A stretch of 64,000 bases of DNA from Diogma glabrata (GCA_963693315.1 OY856187.1:381413460-381477459); one strand, 5' to 3'. Positions 48,347-60,284 are shown, numbered from the stretch's first letter. Numbers and translations are program-made. Notes: generated from the sequence alone by a model not told the origin.

Positions 48347-49883
48347 CTGCCAAAATAGCATTTTTACTTTAGATTTTAAAATTATAACATAAGAATGTTG
48401 TATAATGCTTCTATAGATTTAGTTAATGTAGCAAAAACCTCATAGAGGTGAATTCTTCGATAATTTTGTTCAAAGAGTATTTCTCAAAGTAAATTATACG
48501 ACATTAATAAAAGCAAAATTTATCAAAGAAAATAATGTTATTACTTGTTCTACAAACGATTATACAATAACTTATCAGAAGTGTTATAGAGGTTTTGTTG
48601 TTGTTGTAGCTCTTTTTTGGAAAAGCTTGCGTAATCCCAGTGTAAAACTGTTACAAACAAACTCAAATCATCAATAAAATTATTTCCTCTATAATGTGTT
48701 TTGAAGAGGGTTTAAGGAGGAATCATAAAATTTAGTGTTAGTGAAGTATAAAAATAATATTGCCGATTGAAAACAGAAATTAACTTCTTAACTGTTGATT
48801 TAATTTTCAGTTGTAATTTCCCAAAGGCGGTGATAATTCGAAATAATTTTTTGCCAAAAATTTCGAAAGCACGAGGCCGGAGGCTTAGGGCTTTTATAAA
48901 ATACCACTTTCTTGAAGAATTTTTCAAAAAATTATGAGAATTTATCAACGAACGAGGGGAAATTCGTTTAGAAAATGTTTTGCCATTTTTCATTTCTTTA
49001 TATATTTTTTATGAATTATACATTGGCTACTGGGATATCAGTTAATTATTTCAAAATTAGGCTGATAATTTTTAATATCCCAGTAGGCCAGACGTATAAC
49101 TATTTGTTATTAGTATAATTCTAATGTTATTGGTGAAATTGAATGATGTCATTACATTTCATTGGGTTAAATTAAAATAAAACTAAGGCAAAAAATGTTC
49201 ATTTTAATTTATCAAATTATTTCGTTGTGCAAATTTTTAACTTTATTATTTGTTTGTTCTATACTAAACTTTAAACCAGATTCCATAAAATTATATAGAA
49301 TTACTTAACCACGGTTGAGTAATTCTACTTATGTAAATAACTGATAATGTAATGTTTCAAATTAAAAATAATCACTCTGTTTGGGGCTTAACTGATGTGT
49401 AAAGTTAGAATCCTAACACAAAAAAATTTCATGTAATAACCTAAAAGGTTTGTTAAGACAAACCCATATATGCTTTCTAATTGAAAATTTAAGCTAAGAA
49501 TTACATTAAAGTCTAAACCTGTGTTATAAACTTGATAAGATCAAATAAGCATAAATATCGATAATACATAATACAATTAAATATTTATTAAGTAAGGATT
49601 AAAGTACTATACAAATACGCTTAATGAATTAAAGAGATTTTCAAGGAATTACACTAATATGTTGAAAACAATTGAAGAGATCAAGGTAAAGTTAACGAAA
49701 AATGAAGTTAACGTTAATTAAATAACAATATGGGATTAAAACGTTAATATTGTTGTTTGGTGAAAGAGTTTACAATTCAAGTTCAAGAACTAAATTTAAA
49801 TCATTAAATCAGTAATCTGTTTATTTTGGTGTTACATTTTGGATATTTCGAACGTGAATTTGTTTTTTTTGGAATAAATCATT
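48347..49883. other. Unassigned AT-rich DNA, includes the likely 5' UTR of element B
   Basis: Two short inverted repeats are visible: TGGCTACTGGGATAT (49024) with ATATCCCAGTAGGCCA (49075), and a 30-bp near-palindrome AGAATTACTTAACC-AC-GGTTGAGTAATTCT at 49297-49326. The last few hundred bases before 49884 are presumably the 5' UTR of non-LTR element B. I could not locate its 5' end or a target duplication of the sequence after the poly(A). Confidence 0.4.
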
Positions 49884-50735
49884 ATGAAGGATTGTTTTTG
49901 GTGCAACAAGCCTGAGGATGACTCTGGAATGATGGTGTGTTTAATATGCGAAAATGTTTTCCATGCCATCAAGTGTGGTGGTTTATCGGTGGAGGCTCTT
50001 GTCACAGTTAACGCAATGAAAAATTTAAAATTTTTATGTGACGATTGCCTTGATCATGGTGTTTCGAAAATCAAAAAGAATGTGTCGATCTCGTCTACAT
50101 TTTCATCAACTGAAGTTAATGCGTTAACTACTATCGCTACTGCTAACGATGAGAGGTCCTCAATGGAAGCAATTTTAAAAAATATTGATGCGTTGAGGGC
50201 TGATATTAGCATCATAAAGAGGACTTTAATGGAGAGTCCATTAACCAGCAAGGAGTTGGATTTAACGGTGCCTAGTCCACCTAGGAAAAAGTCGTATGCT
50301 ATGCGACAAAACATCACTACGAACAACAACTCAAACATTGAAACTAATTCGTTAGCTGTTGGATCCAGGCAATTTAGTGACATCGTGATTGGTTCAGCAT
50401 CTCCCTCAATGAATGCACTAATTGCAGTGGTGCCACCAAAAAAATGGGTATTCGTGTCTCGTTTGTCTTCTGCTACATCCGATGAAGACTTTAAAAAGTA
50501 CCTGACTGAAAATGTTCAAATTCAGTTCACCGAATGTTTTAGGATTGAGTCAAAAAACCGTCAAGGTGAGAATCGTCCTTATGTGTCATATAAAATTGGA
50601 GTTACTGATGTGCTGCACTTCGAGAAACTTTTGTTACCGCTTTCCTGGCCGTCAGGTTTATTAATAAAGGAATTTATATTTTATCCAAGGGAAAGAAATT
50701 TTCCACGAATAAGTTCTCAAGCAACGGTCAAATAG
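49884..50735 (+). CDS. Non-LTR element B, ORF1: PHD-finger RNA-binding protein
   Basis: 283 codons, uninterrupted. The N-terminal PHD-type finger has C4, C7, C19, C22, H27, C31, C52 and C55 in C4HC3 order. A Lys/Ser-rich middle follows, with heptad-like MEAILKNIDALRADISIIKR (about residues 93-112), a possible short coiled coil. The C-terminal third (KKWVFVSRLSSATSDEDFKK, then WPSGLLIKEF) has the RRM-like pattern of CR1/Jockey-type ORF1 proteins. These bind element RNA for retrotransposition. ATG 49884 is the first in frame. The TAG at 50733-50735 overlaps the first in-frame codon of ORF2. Confidence 0.85.
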   Translation: MKDCFWCNKPEDDSGMMVCLICENVFHAIKCGGLSVEALVTVNAMKNLKFLCDDCLDHGVSKIKKNVSISSTFSSTEVNALTTIATANDERSSMEAILKNIDALRADISIIKRTLMESPLTSKELDLTVPSPPRKKSYAMRQNITTNNNSNIETNSLAVGSRQFSDIVIGSASPSMNALIAVVPPKKWVFVSRLSSATSDEDFKKYLTENVQIQFTECFRIESKNRQGENRPYVSYKIGVTDVLHFEKLLLPLSWPSGLLIKEFIFYPRERNFPRISSQATVK

Positions 50736-53680
50736 TGAACGCTAATCAAACTCAACATCCATCATATATGTCATCTATAAATTCTAATAATTTTAATGTT
50801 AAGTCAACTTTCATCAAATTATATTATCAAAACTCAAGAGGCTTGAAAACTAAATTAAGCGAATTTAAATTAGCGGTTCGACTAAGTAATTTCGATCTGG
50901 TTTGCTTAACTGAAACATGGTTAAATGATACTATTAATTCAAATGAGGCATTCGATGAAAGATATGTGGTTGTGAGAAAGGATAGAAACCTGCAATTGAC
51001 TAACAAAACTGATGGTGGAGGAGCACTTATTGCATTGAACAAAAATATTGAATTTTCTGCACTACCTTCTCTGGATTCTTTTGCCTTTGATGATGTTTGG
51101 ATCAAAATCAGTCTGTTAAATGGGTCTTATTTATTCATTTGTAATATTTATCTTAGTTGTGGTACGCCTTTTGATGAATTCAAGCGGTTTTTGGACCATT
51201 TGTCAAACTTAAGATATACCTCTGGTGAAAATTCACAGTTTCTAGTACTTGGTGATTTTAACTTATCATGCATCGACTGGTTAATGAATGACCCTAAATA
51301 TATAACAGCAGGACGTTTTGAAGGTCGATTGTCTGAGTATTTAATTGAGACAATGGAATTGTCAATGCTTTCTCAAATCAATCATGTAAAAAATTTTCAA
51401 AATAAATTGTTAGATCTAATTTTTACCAATCTTCCTATCTTAAATTATGATGTCAGCAGAAGTAGTACAGCTCTTTCTAAAATCGATCGATATCATCCTC
51501 CGTTGAGTGTTCGCATTAATTCAATTAAACCTAAAACTCAATCATTCTTCTCATTTCCTTCAATTAACCTAAGTAAAGTGGACTATGAGCTGGTTACATC
51601 TAGCTTGAATCTAGTGGATTGGGAAACATATTTTGATGGTTCACCGGTTAATATTGCAGTTGACTTGTTCTATGACAAGCTTATGGCAATCGTTAAACCT
51701 TATATTGCAACAGTTAAACCATCAATTAAAAAATATCCCTGTTGGTATTCTCAGTCCTTGATATCCCTTATTAAGAAAAAGGAAAAAATTAGATCAAAAT
51801 GTAAAAAATTCAAAAACCCTTCTGATTTAATCTTATATTCTTCTCTTAGAACCAATATTAAAAAAGAAATAGTCTGTTGTTTTGAAGCATATACTCTCTT
51901 AATGGAGAGATCTTTGGTAGAGAAACCTAAGAAGTTCTGGGACTATAATAAGGCGTTAAGGTCTAAATCTGAATTCCCCTCTGTAATGTTCCTTGGTAAT
52001 AAAGAGTCTAATCAGCCTGAAGTGATTTGTAACTTGTTTGCAGAAAATTTTAATTCGGTTTATACCAATAGTTTCTTTTCCCCATTAAGATCTTATTCCG
52101 TTCATCATATTGATTCTTCTCACTTAATAACAGAAGATGATGTGTCTCTAATGATAACCAAACTTGAGAGTGATAAGGGCCCTGGTCCAGATCTGATTTC
52201 TAATTTATTTATAAAAAATATTGCTTCTGGTTTAGTTGAACCTTTAACAATGCTATTTAATTTATCTCTTCAGCAATCGACATTTCCGGATAAATGGAAG
52301 GAATCTTTCATCATTCCGATTTTCAAATCAGGGGACACGGCGAACGTTGCTAATTATAGACCAATCTCTATTATGAATGCTTTTGCGAAAATTCTAGAGA
52401 AACTTGTACATTCTAGAGTCTTTCAACTGGTCAAGCAGAAAATCAGCCCTCAACAACACGGTTTTATTTCTGGTCGCTCCACGACTACTAATCTTCTTGA
52501 ATTTTCTACCTATGCGTTTAACTCAATTGATAAGAATATTCAAGTGGATTGTATTCATACAGATTTTTCAAAGGCCTTTGACAAAGTTAAACATGAAATC
52601 ATGGTTTCTAAACTTGATTTTTTTGGTTTACCTTATAATCTTATTCAGTGGTTTGCTTCATACCTAACGAATCGCATGCAGTATGTCAAATTCAATGGAA
52701 ACTTATCAAAAGGACTTATTCCTTCGTCTGGGGTACCCCAGGGCTCCATTCTCGGTCCCCTGCTATTCTTACTTTTCATTGATGACTTATCGAAGATACT
52801 TCAGTGTGTTCATCTTTTCTATGCAGATGATCTAAAAATCTTTCAATCAATTAAAAGTGTGCAAGATTGTCTTAAACTTCAACGAGATTTAAATGAAGTT
52901 CATAACTGGTGTGTAATCAATGATTTGCAATTAAATATTAATAAGTGCAAGTTTATAACTTTTTCACGTAAAAATCAGAATATTGTTTTTGATTATAGCA
53001 TTAATGGAACTTTGCTTGATCATGTTAACAGTGTTAAGGACTTAGGAGTCATTTTCGACTCTAAACTCCGTTTTGATGAGCATATTAATTATACTAATTT
53101 AAAAGCAATGAGACTTATGGGTTTCTTTTGCAGAAGGTGCAGAGAATTTCGCGATCCTAAAGTTCTTGTAGCATTATTCAATAGCCTAGTTCGGAGTATT
53201 CTTGAATATGGTTGTCATATTTGGCATCCTTATTATGACACATACGCTAAGTTAATTGAAAGAACGCAAAGAAGATTTACGAGAATTGTGTGTTTTAATG
53301 CTATACCATGCACTGGGAAGCTCTCATACCATACCAGGCTTGATAAGTTAAGTATGACTACTTTGGAGTCGCGAAGGTATATACTTGATGAAGTTCTCTT
53401 ATATAAAATTGTTAATTCTCTTATCGATACTGAGGTTCTATTCAATATTAATTTTTACGCATCGTCCTATAGAACTCGATTAAACCAGCTCTTTCTGCCA
53501 TCGGCTTCTCGAACAAATATAGGTGTCTCCTCGCCAATATCAAGACTTCAGATTTATCATAATGAGATTTTTTCAAGTGTTGATTTTTTTCATGTGTCGT
53601 TAAGTGTATTCAGATCGAATTGTCGTACCATCTTAAATGATTATGTAGTTTCACATGCTGATAAATTCTGCATAACATAA
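50735..53680 (+). CDS. Non-LTR element B, ORF2: APE endonuclease and reverse transcriptase
   Basis: 981 codons, no stops or frameshifts. Endonuclease: YYQNSRGLKTKLSEFKL (about residue 30), LVCLTETWLND, GGGALIALN, FICNIYL, LGDFNLSCIDW (GDFN near residue 173) and a late RYHPPL (usually SDH). RT: GPGPDLISN, ANYRPISIMNAFAKILEKL, QHGFISGRSTTTNLLEF, TDFSKAFDKVKHE, GVPQGSILGPLLFLLFIDD (residue 666 on) and FYADD (695-699). The C-terminus has the usual YGCHIWHPYY and QRRFTRIV. It copies element RNA at nicked target DNA. Translation may reinitiate at GTG 50735 (TAGTG) or start at ATG 50768. Length and intact motifs suggest a potentially autonomous copy. Confidence 0.9.
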   Translation: MNANQTQHPSYMSSINSNNFNVKSTFIKLYYQNSRGLKTKLSEFKLAVRLSNFDLVCLTETWLNDTINSNEAFDERYVVVRKDRNLQLTNKTDGGGALIALNKNIEFSALPSLDSFAFDDVWIKISLLNGSYLFICNIYLSCGTPFDEFKRFLDHLSNLRYTSGENSQFLVLGDFNLSCIDWLMNDPKYITAGRFEGRLSEYLIETMELSMLSQINHVKNFQNKLLDLIFTNLPILNYDVSRSSTALSKIDRYHPPLSVRINSIKPKTQSFFSFPSINLSKVDYELVTSSLNLVDWETYFDGSPVNIAVDLFYDKLMAIVKPYIATVKPSIKKYPCWYSQSLISLIKKKEKIRSKCKKFKNPSDLILYSSLRTNIKKEIVCCFEAYTLLMERSLVEKPKKFWDYNKALRSKSEFPSVMFLGNKESNQPEVICNLFAENFNSVYTNSFFSPLRSYSVHHIDSSHLITEDDVSLMITKLESDKGPGPDLISNLFIKNIASGLVEPLTMLFNLSLQQSTFPDKWKESFIIPIFKSGDTANVANYRPISIMNAFAKILEKLVHSRVFQLVKQKISPQQHGFISGRSTTTNLLEFSTYAFNSIDKNIQVDCIHTDFSKAFDKVKHEIMVSKLDFFGLPYNLIQWFASYLTNRMQYVKFNGNLSKGLIPSSGVPQGSILGPLLFLLFIDDLSKILQCVHLFYADDLKIFQSIKSVQDCLKLQRDLNEVHNWCVINDLQLNINKCKFITFSRKNQNIVFDYSINGTLLDHVNSVKDLGVIFDSKLRFDEHINYTNLKAMRLMGFFCRRCREFRDPKVLVALFNSLVRSILEYGCHIWHPYYDTYAKLIERTQRRFTRIVCFNAIPCTGKLSYHTRLDKLSMTTLESRRYILDEVLLYKIVNSLIDTEVLFNINFYASSYRTRLNQLFLPSASRTNIGVSSPISRLQIYHNEIFSSVDFFHVSLSVFRSNCRTILNDYVVSHADKFCIT

Positions 53681-53928
53681 TTCATCAATTATTGTTTTAA
53701 TATTTTTAGTTAAGTCTAGATGTTTCGTTTTGATGCAAATTTTGAGTCTCGTGTGTTATTGACAAAAAAAAATTAATTTCTAAATGTTTAATTTTATTAT
53801 TGTTATTTATTATTATTTTTGTTGTTTTTATTTTTTGTTTTTATTTTTATGTATTCTTTAATGCAGTGTACCTCCTAGTTTTTAGTATGAATTATTGTAG
53901 CATGTAATTGGGAAACTGTTTGCTGCAA

Positions 53929-53974
<46 letters not shown>
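53681..53974 (+). other. Element B 3' UTR and poly(A) tail
   Basis: T-rich 3' UTR of about 245 bp, AAATAAAA near 53927, then about 45 A to 53974. An unbroken long A-tail marks the 3' end of a retrotransposed copy and supports recent insertion. Flanking sequence after the tail begins CAAGGGAATGAAACC. Confidence 0.85.
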
Positions 53975-53975
<1 letters not shown>

Positions 53976-55563
53976 AAGGGAATGAAACCTCAGGCACCGA
54001 AGTGTCTTATTTGAAGCGTTGAGCAGAGATTTGTAATAAAAAAAATTCTTGCTAGTATCGACCAATTAAAACAGATCATTAATTAACTTATTAACATGAA
54101 ACGAAACTACATTTAGCTTTCAATAATCTTAACGATATTTAATCTGACCCTACCTGATATTTGCCAACCCAAGTGTTCCTATGAGTAAAAGAAGCTTTAT
54201 CGTAAATGCTTCTTGTCAGTAACTAAACAACTTCTGCCATTTGTGATATTTCTACGATCTATAATCAGCAATTACCTGACACTTTTCAACTGACCCTATT
54301 AATCCGCAGCGGCTCAAGCTGAATTTATTCAGAAAAATTCTCGTCAATTACAATTCATGTCATTCAAATAATCACTTTTATTTGTCAAATGTTTCTAGAA
54401 AAAAATATTTTCCATTATAAGTTTATCAAAAATATGGGTAACAAAATGTTAAGAAATTATTTATTTGACACACCACTTTCTTTTCTCGTTCTTATAATAC
54501 AATGATCAAGCTTTAGATATCCCATACAGATCCCAGCCATTAAAATGCAACTTCCTTTAAAGTAATAACTCCTTTCACTCAAACTCTTAGAGTATATATA
54601 AATATAGAGGGAACATAACTTTCAAATTGTATGAAGAAAGACATAAAAAAGGTGATACATTGTATGTCATAGTCAATTTCTCTCTTTTGCATTTTAATTT
54701 GTTTTTATTTACAACCACAAACTTTTTTACTAAATTATAAATTGAAAACAATTCTAAACATAAAATGCCAAAAAATATTAAATGTTTTCTTCATAGTTAT
54801 GCTATTTTTTATAAAATTAATGAAAACAATTACGAGAGTATTTTAATTTATTGTGAATAATTTTCAGCGATTATTTAACTCAAATATTTTATAAAGGACA
54901 AGCAATATTTTCCAACGACAAAGTATATTATGCAAATTTGGTCTTAATCTTTTTCTATTATGGACAAATTTATTTTTTATAAATAAAATATCAAAAATTA
55001 TATGTTTGGTTATAATAAAAACCTAAATGTAATTTTTTTTTTCATATTTTTATACAGTCGGAGGAAGAAACTGTAATTTTTTTATGGCAGCAACTCGCAA
55101 TAATTGTACAATTTTGAATCAAATGAAAAAGTTACACACGTTTATGGGTAGAAATAAATGTTTTTCAGAGCGACAAAGAGAGAAACACAAACGAAAATCG
55201 GTTTGACATAAGTCTATGCACGCTAAATATTAGTGGTTGAGATCGCGTTGCTCATACTATATGAAATATCTATACAAGCTTATATTGTGCAAATCGTTTT
55301 TTGGCACAACACAATCGCCTTTCAGCTATTGAGATCATCGTCCTTTGGCCCTCCGCATTAAACAAACATATTTTTAGAAATAAAAAATTTGTATTCGGCT
55401 CAGCAGTTATCTGATTTTCGTTGATCGTGTTGAACGCGTAAAACGTTGAAAACGTTGAATCGTGTAAAACGTAGAAAAATGTTAAGCAAAGTGGGAGTGT
55501 GGTAATATTTAGGTTTGAAAACTGAATAATTTAATCAATTTAAGAGGGGTTGAATTGGTAGAT
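53975..55563. other. Unassigned AT-rich DNA with one decayed Rep-A fragment
   Basis: 54405-54550 contains TTATAAGTTTATCAAAAATA and, inverted, ATTTGACACACCACTTTCTTTT plus TTATAATACAATGATC, diverged Rep-A phrases. No gene recognised in the remainder. Confidence 0.45.
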
Positions 55564-55956
55564 CCCGAGCAGAAATTTCTTAGGGCTCAAATACGGCCCT
55601 GATCAGGTTAGCCCTAGTTTGATAGGGCCCTGATCATGAGTGTAACGCTTTTGCCTAATCAGGCCCTGATTGGGATAAACGGATCAGGCACTGATCAAGT
55701 TTTCCATATAAAATTTAATAGGGCAAACTCTAGTAAGGTATTTTGTATCAGGCCCTGATCAGATTGCCCAACTAGGGGTCAGATATAAAAAATCAAATCA
55801 GGGCCGGATGTATCCAAATAAGGTTTGCCCTAAAAGGGTATTCCAATTCAGGTCCGGAACAGGCCCACATCAGATTGCCCTAATAGGGCTTGCCCTATCT
55901 GACCCTGATCAGGCCCTGACTGTATTCAGGCTTTCCCTAACTAATTTCTGCTCGGG
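55564..55956. mobile_element. 393-bp MITE with CCCGAGCAGAAATT TIRs
   Basis: The ends CCCGAGCAGAAATTTCTTAG and, inverted, CCCGAGCAGAAATTAGTTAG lie between AT dinucleotides (55562-55563 and 55957-55958). The interior is unusually GC-rich for the window and carries many copies of a palindromic motif, CCCTGATCAGG or close variants (about 55601, 55629, 55662, 55685, 55757, 55904), plus TAGGGC/GCCCTA runs. No coding capacity. The TIR resembles that of the 1,997-bp transposon (CCCRAGYAG). Confidence 0.85.
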
Positions 55957-58900
55957 ATGTTGCTAAAACATAAATTTCTTGTTTAAAAAACACACTTTTC
56001 TGATTCAATTTTTTTCGAGATTTATTCCTTATTTCCTTAGCTACGCTGACATTTTCAAGGATGATTTTAACAACTGCAGGCATTGGTGACGTTTTCAAGG
56101 TTTTTTTACACTAAAATTTAAGGTATTGAAGACCAGTATAATACCGAAATACCGGTATACGATGATTTTTTATAAAACTGATACCAAACTATTATTACCG
56201 GTATTTTTCGTTATTAGATTTTGTTCAATATATTTTTACAATAATCAACTCTTCCTGCGATTACCATGTTCAACCACCTAATATAAATTTCAAATTGATA
56301 TTTACGTTATTGGTTACTTACGAGTGTCCGCTGGAGTTACCGAACAGTTTATTAATCTTATGATAAAATTGGGATATAGAAGCATGTGGGTTTTCTATTT
56401 GGATTAGGAAATGGACCTGAATTATTTAGAAAAATCTGGAAAAAAGTGAAGCAAAGATCATTAATGTGTTTTGGTCTAAATTGTGCTGTGGAACAAAATG
56501 TAATTTTGTAATTTGTTTGAACAATTTTTCTACCCAAAATGTAAATCCTGGATAAATCTCTCGTTATCTGGAGCACAGTTTGTTACAAGTGGAAACGATT
56601 GACTGGAGCACTAACGAGGAAATGATAGATTTGTTCTGGGTTTGGATTCTCAATCCAATTACAAATCTCAGATAGAATAGATTCAAAACCACAAAAACAA
56701 ATCAATTTGTGTTGAACCGAAACCATAATAATCACCAGTGCAAAAATTTGGCGTAACGGATTATTGTCGTTTCGAACACGAGTCGGTTTAATCTGACCGT
56801 TGTGAAGTGGAATGCTAACAATATTCTGTTTTAGAAAAAGTTTCTACACTAATTTCAAATAGCAAAATTTTTATTGATTCAAAATTGTCCGAGCTTATGC
56901 AAAATTTGGCGTTAGCCGTCAGCAGTGAAACATGAGTCAGATAGGCCGTTACGGTCAGTGAAAAGTGAATATAACACATTTTAATGGAATTTATTCTAGT
57001 TTTGGATCTGTACTCCAAACGCTAAATTAAAATTCACAACCATAATTGGAATGGATTCGGCATCATCAGATTTAATAAGAAAAACGACTTCGATTTTTCG
57101 AAGGTCAATGAAGATGGCGTTCAAAATTTTTCTATTGTGTAATATTTTCTCTACTAAAAAAGTGAAAGTGGATATTCCACATTATCCGAATTGACAAATT
57201 CCATTATAAAAAGTAATCAACTTCTTATTGATTGAACATTTAGGGCTAGATGTCAAATGTGATTCAGGGGTGTGTGGTGCAAACACAGATTTTCTTCTAG
57301 TTTGTGGCAATTTTTTCATCACAAATTAAATAGAAGTCGTGTATGATCTACTTTAGTTTTTAAGTGGGTATGTAAAACTTGTTCTCGATATAAATATTTT
57401 CTCCATCTCTAAAAATAATCTAAAAAGGATATGGCAATATCATAACCATTATTTAGCAATCAGTACAATTTGTTGCCGGTGTAAAATGTTTCGGGTTCAG
57501 CTTGACCTTCTTATGCAAATCGTCTAACTGTTTGTCAATTTTGGCGCAGCCTGTTATATGAGAAACACAAATGCTTTGGTAATGGATATTGCTCGACTTG
57601 TTCCGGCTTTAGTACTTTCTTAACTTAAAGTACATACAATCAATATTAGATGTAGATCCATTTGTAACCATCTCATTGAAAAATATACCACGATGCGTTG
57701 AAGTTGGAATAGAATCCAGTTTGGTTGAATTTTTGTTAACGACAGAAACATTACTTCATATTTATTTATAATCATCAGAGTGAAATGCTAGAAAACATTA
57801 AATTTTTCACAAATCGTAAATTTGAGACTTAAAAATCGACAAAGGCATTCCTTTGGTTTAAGGCTTCGAGTTGTCTTATTCGATACATCTCTTTGTTGAT
57901 GGACTTCGAAAGTTTATTGAATAGGGTTTGAAACCATGAGCGACAACTGCTGTAGTACAAAAGCTTGTATTTCAACAAATTACTCTGCATCATACCATAA
58001 GATTATAAGATTCATATAATCTCATGATCTCACTAAAAAGTTGGTCACAAAAATAGGTATGACGTTTTTGTTTTTGTCTGATCGGGACTTTTAGACATAT
58101 GTTGTTATTGTTAGTTAAGTCGTTTGTTTTAATTAGTTTTAATCTTTTCGTTATAATTTATTTTTTTAATGAATTTCCGTTTCGTAAATATAAGATCATT
58201 AGCACCAAAGCATTAATTCTATATTGTAAAACGTAAAATTCTGATTAATGGATTCTATAACGACAGAAAAAAATCGTTTTTGGGATTCCCATCATACATA
58301 TTCCGGACCTCGCATGGGTTATATAGGGTATATAATTTATCGAGCTGTTTTTCAAACCATTAAAAACAAACTTGATAATTATTCAATCAATAGCGTCATC
58401 TTTCGTTGAAATCGATGAATTTCAAAGTGAGACTAACTGCTGACCAGCTAAAGCTAAGCTAACCAGCAAAAACATGTCAATTTTAAAAGAAGTTTAATTA
58501 TACTATTATTGATAATTCGAAATCAAGTTTATAGTTCAAAAAAAAAAACACGATTTCGGTAAGTTTTTGCTAATTTAGGATGAACAGAGTAGGAAAGAGT
58601 CATGAGACAAAAAATTTTGATTTTTACATATTTTAATGTTTTGAAGCTACCAAGCGACAAGCCTTAATTAATTGGATTTAATATCTTCCTTTAAATATTG
58701 AGATCTAATATTAAATAAAATATTTGTTTACCTTTGTTTTGCTGATCTAGAAGTTTTTGGAAACAAAAATTTAAGTCTCGGCAGAATTATATACCTAGTA
58801 AACCACGCAATTTCGAGTTGAGTCACAACGTTTCAAGCTCATGGGATCACAACAGAGGTTATACAAGTAAGATGCAAATGGGAACAAAAATGGTCATCCA

Positions 58901-59127
58901 TGAGGGCGCTATTGTCAGGGTACGTTTCTTAATGTGTTTGAAAAAAATCAGATCCCAAACAAAACAACAGCTCGAACATACAACCTACCGTGATCTTCGA
59001 AACTAGCAGTCATCCCCAAAAACTATTTTTCTATATAGAACAAGGCTGCCAACCTACATACAATTGGAATATCAGCAGACCGAAAGAGTCATCGATGATA
59101 ATGGAAAATTCGTGATACCAGTAGAAT
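55957..59127. other. Unassigned AT-rich DNA
   Basis: About 3.2 kb with no recognised gene or element. Local text ATACCGAAATACCGGTAT (56143) is a short palindromic patch. ORFs at 56358, 56815 and 58818 are short and match nothing I know. Confidence 0.35.
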
Positions 59128-59224
59128 GTTTTTAGAGCGGATATCGTATATGCAAATAAAGTATTATCACGGTTGGTGTACTTTTCTCTACTTTATTTGC
59201 ATATACAATATCCGCACTGAAAAC
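59128..59224. ncRNA. Candidate pre-miRNA-sized hairpin
   Basis: Arms 59137-59163 and 59189-59215 are complementary over 27 bp with one mismatch; pairing extends, with two mismatches, to about 59128 and 59224. The loop is 25 nt, giving a fold of about 97 nt. Size and stem suit a microRNA precursor, but a small MITE remnant fits equally well and no known microRNA seed was recognised. Confidence 0.3.
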
Positions 59225-60284
59225 TGCGAGAAGTTCTAAGAAAGACTTGTCTATTTACGTGAGTGCACTGCAAATACCCCCTTCATGAAGCATGATTAAT
59301 GTAATTGCTATACAGAAAGCATTCAACAGTGCACATCACAGTGGGTCATTTTTGAATGTCGAATACTTTTAAAAAATCATTACTTGTAACTTTCTGTCCT
59401 TCACTATGAAAAACCCATTTTCTTGAATACTACGAATTCGCTACATGCAGTTGTTATGATTTAATCACTTTTTTAATCATGCATTCTTACTCATTACTCA
59501 ACACGATTTTTGTTTTGTTTTAACTTAAACTGGAACACCTAACAAAATTTACTTTCAGTACTAATAATAATTTTTAAATCAATTTGCTGACCAACCACTA
59601 TATATATTTGGTTAAGTGTTAACCGGAACATATATAAAAAAACAATCTATAACAAAAAAATGCAAAACATATTTTATCTTAGTAAATACAGTAGTATTTG
59701 TTTATTTTGTTTGTCTACAAACAATCAAATGTAAGGTTTTTCCGTAATTAACTTTTTCGGGGAGAGTGCAGATAAAAAATTAAATAATGAAAAACTCAAA
59801 TGTCTTGACAATATGATTGATTTGGACTGAAAGAACAAATATTTCGCTTCGTATACGAAAAGCTTCCTGACCTGCACTAAACTTGAAATTGTTAGAAATT
59901 TAACAATGACGCATTGTTTTTGTTATATAATTAATTTGCTTATCAGATTGTTGTTAACACAAATAATAAAATTATTGCCAAAACTTGTTATCAAGAGTTG
60001 ACGAAGCTTAATGGTGTTTTATCAGTTGTTTACTTTAAATCAACATTCATGAATTTTTCAAGGTGTGTTAGTCTTAAATACTTACTCGTATTGAGATTAA
60101 ATTTGAAAACCTTCTACATGCGTTCTCTCTAGACTCTAGAGCACTCAAACCTACAATCTCAACAGTAAAATGGTGTGTAAATAAACGTTACTGTTCATCA
60201 ATCACAAAAGGCTATAGGATGATAATTTTTTGTATTTAACAATTACCAATCAAGTACCACCAAATAATTGATCAAACTGGCACA
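59225..60284. other. Unassigned AT-rich DNA
   Basis: No gene or repeat partner recognised in about 1 kb. Confidence 0.35.
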
